A stretch of 35,298 nt of DNA from NCBI GenBank assembly GCA_007121535.1, contig SKKK01000457.1, forward strand, positions 1 to 35,298, written 5' to 3'. This document shows, piece after piece, positions 32,616 to 35,298 of the stretch. Made by a program: the position numbers and the translations under genes. This stretch comes from Planctomycetaceae bacterium. Lineage in GTDB: Bacteria; Planctomycetota; Planctomycetia; Pirellulales; Pirellulaceae. The first letter of the stretch is position 1, and the number at the start of each line of letters is the position of its first letter. Under the pieces are notes generated by a model that was not told the origin of the DNA, did no database searches, and saw only the letters and a program-made list of their open reading frames with translations.

Positions 32616-33114
32616 GGCATGTTTCCGATGGGTCCATGGTATCGTTCAGCATATCGCCCAGCAGCGCGAGGGCTTTCCGGTATCGCCGATGCGCGGCACT
32701 GGTCGAGACGCCGACCAAGGCCGCGATCTGTTCGAACGACAATTCGCCCCAGATTCGCGCGACTACAATCTCTCGTTCCAAGTCAGGCAGCCGGCGGAGC
32801 ATCTGTTCGAGTTCCTCCGAGCCGATCGCCGGTTCGCGATCCTCCAGGAACCACGACTCGCGCCCTTCGGCAGCCCGTCGATGGTGTTCGACCCGTCGGT
32901 GCTCGCCGCGAGACCAGTTCATCGCTCGTCGTCGTACGGCCTGAAAGAGCCAAGCGACCGGCTGTTCGGGAACCTGTTGCTGCCGTACCAGATCGACCAG
33001 GGCCATTTGCAAGGCGTCCTCCGGCGCGTTGCACCATTGCTGCGCATACAGCACCAGTGCCGCCCCGTGAGCGTCGATCACCCGCCGCAGCCATTCCGAA
33101 TCGATCCGCTCCAC
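32599..33114 (-). CDS. ECF-type RNA polymerase sigma factor
   Basis: A 171-residue group 4 sigma factor. Region 2 is seen in DALQMALVDLVRQQQVPEQPVAWLFQAVRRRAMNWSRGEHRR. Region 4 has a helix-turn-helix in LPDLEREIVVARIWGELSFEQIAALVGVSTSAAHRRYRKALALL. The start is taken as GTG at 33114, with GGAGG 4 nt upstream, a rather short spacing. It is followed by an overlapping membrane protein gene that is its likely anti-sigma factor. Its targets are not visible; I found no convincing ECF promoter in front of the nearby genes. Confidence 0.9.
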   Translation of the reverse strand: MERIDSEWLRRVIDAHGAALVLYAQQWCNAPEDALQMALVDLVRQQQVPEQPVAWLFQAVRRRAMNWSRGEHRRVEHHRRAAEGRESWFLEDREPAIGSEELEQMLRRLPDLEREIVVARIWGELSFEQIAALVGVSTSAAHRRYRKALALLGDMLNDTMDPSETCHETRT

Positions 33115-33271
33115 ATCCCCTCCAACGATCGTCCAGCCGCCAACGCTGCCCGTTCACGAACCTATCCCCGCTCGACCCGCGATTTCCCACTCGGCCCAGC
33201 ATTTTCCTGGCAGAAATGTGCCGACGAAAACGGATCGATCCTGGCCGGCCGCTCATTGTCACACTCGTCGT

Positions 33272-34456
33272 CTACGGCTGAAGCTGCAGTCTGGCAAAGA
33301 GCCCCACGTGATCGGACGGCCAGTAGATCGGAAACGTGAACTCGGATCCATCCGGGTACATCAAGGTGGACTCGGTGATGAACTGCGGCTTGTCTCCGAG
33401 CAATCCCACCTCATGCGTATGCCACTGTCCCTTCTTGGCTCCACTGCCGTTTCCATCACGGATCATGACCAGGTCGATCCGGGTGATTGCGAGCGATTCA
33501 TCATTGTCAAGAAAGCTTGCCTGTGCAGCGGTAAAGCCATCCTCTTCCGGGTGCGCGATGGTCCAGGCGTCCTGGAATCCCTCGTCCAGCAGCAGTTCAT
33601 AGGCGTCCACCGGCCAGGACCAGATCGGTCCGTCAACGACTCCCCCAGCGGCCGAGTTGTAGTCGCCGATCATGACCACCGGCATGTCGGTGTTCGCAGG
33701 CCCTTCGAGCAATTCGATCATCTGGTCCAGTTGAATGTTGTCGCCTTCAGCGTTCAGGTGCGTCGTGATCAGACGGAACTCCCGGCCCTGAACCTTCCCA
33801 TCGATGGCAGCCCAACTTCGGAGCAAATGCACCTCACCGCCCCCGGTTTCAAACACGACCGCGTTTGTGAAGACGTCCCATTGCGGGTTCGACACCTTGA
33901 GATTCGCCGCTGGCAGATCGGTTCGAGCCAGAATCACTTCGTGATCGATCATGCGGACGTAACTGAACAGACCGGGCATTGCTGCGTCCGTCCCCGGCGC
34001 AATGACCACCGGCTCATAGTGCAGATCCAGCGCTGCCAGTTCGTCCAGCAGCACCGCCAGGAAATCGATTTCGACAGTCTCTTCGCCGATCGGTTGCAGG
34101 TCCGGCCCGAATGGCTGTGTGGTGAACGTCGCCACCTCCTGCAGCCCGATGAGCGTCGGCTGTGTGTCAGCGATTTCCTGTGCAAACACGGCTGCCCGCG
34201 CCGGATAGTCGCTCGCGATGACCTCTGCGAACACGCTCTCCACGGTGAACATGATCTCAAGGAAAGCGCCCCCATCAACCGGAGCGGGCAGGTCGGTCAG
34301 TGGCGATAAGTCAGCGCCATAATAGAGATTGCGCGACAGAACCGTCACCTCGCCGACCGGCGCATGTCCGGGCGGTTGCGCCGCCGGAAGTTCACTGACC
34401 AGTGCCACCAGTATTGCAACAATCAGCAATGTGCCGAAGTGGTATGTCTTGCTCAT
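33272..34456 (-). CDS. Secreted endonuclease/exonuclease/phosphatase-fold protein
   Basis: A 394-residue exported hydrolase of the EEP superfamily (DNase I-like, sphingomyelinase-like, inositol phosphatase). A signal peptide (MSKTYHFGTLLIVAILVALVSELPAAQ) is followed by the first strand EVTVLSRNLYYGADL (Asn), IGLQEVATF (metal-binding Glu), TTHLNA, MIGDYNSAA (Asp-x-Asn), and the C-terminal PSDHVGLFARL (Asp-His). All the catalytic residues are there. The start ATG 34456 has GAGGAGA 7 nt upstream. The substrate cannot be told; an extracellular nuclease or phosphodiesterase is likely. It is separate from the sigma-factor pair by 157 nt. Confidence 0.92.
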   Translation of the reverse strand: MSKTYHFGTLLIVAILVALVSELPAAQPPGHAPVGEVTVLSRNLYYGADLSPLTDLPAPVDGGAFLEIMFTVESVFAEVIASDYPARAAVFAQEIADTQPTLIGLQEVATFTTQPFGPDLQPIGEETVEIDFLAVLLDELAALDLHYEPVVIAPGTDAAMPGLFSYVRMIDHEVILARTDLPAANLKVSNPQWDVFTNAVVFETGGGEVHLLRSWAAIDGKVQGREFRLITTHLNAEGDNIQLDQMIELLEGPANTDMPVVMIGDYNSAAGGVVDGPIWSWPVDAYELLLDEGFQDAWTIAHPEEDGFTAAQASFLDNDESLAITRIDLVMIRDGNGSGAKKGQWHTHEVGLLGDKPQFITESTLMYPDGSEFTFPIYWPSDHVGLFARLQLQP

Positions 34457-34629
34457 GAAAAGTCTCCTCACACTGAAAACGGACGGGAATTTGACACCCC
34501 CACGGACGAGAACGAAACCGTCTGGTCGGTTCCTTTAGAAAATCTTCTGCAAAATTTTTTCGGAATCTTTTGCGATCACCACCCCTCTACTTGGGGTGTG
34601 CATTGCCTTTTGGAAAGTTTTGTTGGGGA

Positions 34630-34741
34630 TGCTCGACGCAGCGACGACACCAAGAACTGATCGAAGAGAGCCCCGCCCCCAATCTGCCCGCCGAAACGCG
34701 AACGGCCATCTGCGAGGCCGCCGTGCGGCTGGTCAAGCTGG
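34630..34741 (+). pseudogene. Orphan fragment homologous to the interior of accC
   Basis: This 112-nt piece aligns without gaps to accC 28014-28125 (residues about 229-266, CSTQRRHQ then [18 protein letters not shown]). About 12 of 112 bases differ. Nine of the changed codons are synonymous and only a Lys-to-Glu change and a boundary Ala-to-Val change alter the protein. Homology stops abruptly on both sides, and no other part of accC is present. The excess of silent changes shows the piece came from a diverged, functional accC gene and not from a recent copy of the local one. It is non-functional here. Confidence 0.8.
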
Positions 34742-34798
34742 TCCATATGAAGATCGAGGCCCCTGACCGGGGCACTTCGAGCACCCCCTCGGCTTCCT

Positions 34799-34948
34799 TA
34801 TGACTACCATTCTTTGCAAGACAAACTTCAGTTACCCGTGCTGCCAATCGTTCGCTACCTGAAGGTGGGGTTCTATGCCATCGGTGTCGATCGCTACGTC
34901 GAGGAGCTTTGGGGATTGATGGGGATTCCACGCGAGCGGATAGCTTAG
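34799..34948 (+). pseudogene. 3'-end fragment, possibly Rpn/PD-(D/E)XK nuclease family
   Basis: In frame up to a TAG at 34946-34948 the sequence reads [21 protein letters not shown], then KVGFYAIGVDRYVEELWGLM. The run 'LPVLPI-x-x-YL-x-VG' resembles the middle of Rpn-type or related putative nuclease proteins common in planctomycetes. There is no start codon or ribosome-binding site, and the beginning of the gene is missing. It lies 58 nt after the accC fragment, so several gene remnants have gathered in this gap. Confidence 0.35.
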
Positions 34949-35049
34949 GCTCCCTGGCCACGAGCGGCTCTCATTTTCCCTTCTTTTCTGTTGCCTCCCT
35001 CGAATCCTCGCCGCTTGTCGGCGTGATCGTTAGGTTTGCTGGCCACGAT

Positions 35050-35076
35050 CTTGAGTCGCACGCCGTGCGAGTCAAG
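35050..35076. other. Quasi-palindrome upstream of a promoter
   Basis: The arms 'cttgagtcgcac' (35050-35061) and 'gtgcgagtcaag' (35065-35076) match in 11 of 12 positions around a 3-nt centre. The element ends exactly one base before a -35-like box. It has the size and position expected of a dimeric regulator binding site, or it may simply form a hairpin. Confidence 0.5.
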
Positions 35077-35105
35077 TTGACGGCGGTCTGCGGAGGCGGG
35101 ATACT
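35077..35105 (+). promoter_or_regulatory. Putative sigma-70 promoter of the Tat-signal gene
   Basis: TTGACG (35077-35082) and GATACT (35100-35105) are separated by 17 nt, close to the consensus. They lie about 87 nt upstream of the ATG at 35192, directly after the quasi-palindrome at 35050-35076. Confidence 0.5.
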
Positions 35106-35191
35106 GGACAGCAATCGGTTGCGAGTCCGCGTGAGCATCGCGGTTTCGTCGTACGTCAACATTTTTCTCGATGATTCGGAAGGATCGGCGA

Positions 35192-35298
35192 ATGACTGGA
35201 AATCAGGGAAATCGACGCGATTGGTTGAAAGCTGTCGGAGTCGGCACGGGCATGTTGATGCTGGCCGACAGCCGATCGGCTCGCAGCTATTACCAGAA
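35192..35298 (+). CDS. Tat-exported protein, N-terminus only
   Basis: The first 35 codons of a gene that runs off the window: MTGNQGNRRDWLKAVGVGTG and onwards through a hydrophobic stretch ending LADSRSARS. RRDWLK is a twin-arginine signal motif, so the folded protein would be exported by the Tat pathway. GGAAGGA (35178-35184) lies 7 nt before ATG 35192; an in-frame ATG at 35171 is less likely. In planctomycetes such starts are common in DUF1501 sulfatase-like and Gfo/Idh/MocA proteins, but the family cannot be told from what is seen. Confidence 0.85.
   Translation, partial: MTGNQGNRRDWLKAVGVGTGMLMLADSRSARSYYQ

Noticed and set aside
31897-33339. 480-codon plus-strand open frame opposite the sigma/anti-sigma pair
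   Set aside because: It is Ser/Arg/Pro-rich without motifs and has no ribosome-binding site; the minus-strand sigma factor has clear regions 2 and 4.
34971-35162. 63-codon minus-strand frame upstream of the Tat gene
   Set aside because: It covers the promoter and quasi-palindrome of the Tat gene and has no ribosome-binding site or motif.

Overview
The window looks like chromosomal DNA of a Planctomycetota bacterium, probably Pirellulales-like. This is an inference from gene content: secreted planctomycete-type proteins ending in an 'IRMYGAAHEGKLPPSLDKL' type tail, a variant CysS, an ECF sigma/anti-sigma pair with little similarity to model systems, a Tat-signal protein, and palindromic intergenic repeats. 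No 16S gene is present to confirm it. The DNA is moderately GC-rich, genes are dense, and long antisense shadow frames are common.

Layout. 1-645: 3' end of a 23S rRNA gene, a 5S rRNA gene and a strong intrinsic terminator. 758-3593: glgC (ADP-glucose synthesis), a small membrane protein on the minus strand, and a secreted protein with a retropepsin-like C-terminus whose catalytic triplet looks lost. 3622-3740: a large palindromic repeat between convergent genes. 3742-7239 (minus): a run folK-panC-lgt-ykgJ in which folK is fused to a P-loop kinase-like domain and lgt carries an inserted PDZ-like domain. 7643-8773 (minus): carA. 8774-9206: a gene-free stretch with a candidate structured small RNA, an orphan terminator and the ispF promoter. 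9207-11861 (plus): ispF, cysS, ruvC.

11890-21065 is the most interesting part. A minus-strand five-gene operon (FAD amine oxidase, DUF1365, cyclopropane-fatty-acid synthase, DUF1295, second CFA-type methyltransferase) with overlapping genes is transcribed divergently from a plus-strand operon of ovoA (ovothiol synthesis), a divergent ADP-ribosylglycohydrolase and a four-helix membrane protein joined by two ATGA overlaps. I infer a joint lipid-modification and thiol-antioxidant module, possibly against oxidative or singlet-oxygen stress.

21082-21302 holds a near-perfect tandem duplication of a repeat with 28-bp perfect terminal inverted repeats. It supplies the stop codon of the next gene, a membrane histidine kinase with a c-type heme motif (21280-23163, minus). 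23447-28673 (plus): glgP, an M24 Xaa-Pro peptidase, accB and accC, so glycogen turnover and the start of fatty-acid synthesis. 28859-34456 (minus): two secreted proteins of unknown function, an anti-sigma-like membrane protein, an ECF sigma factor and a secreted endonuclease/exonuclease/phosphatase-fold protein. 34457-35191 has no intact gene but carries an orphan fragment homologous to the inside of accC and a second gene fragment. At 35192 a Tat-exported protein begins and runs off the end. No tRNA, CRISPR array, intact transposase or phage gene was seen.
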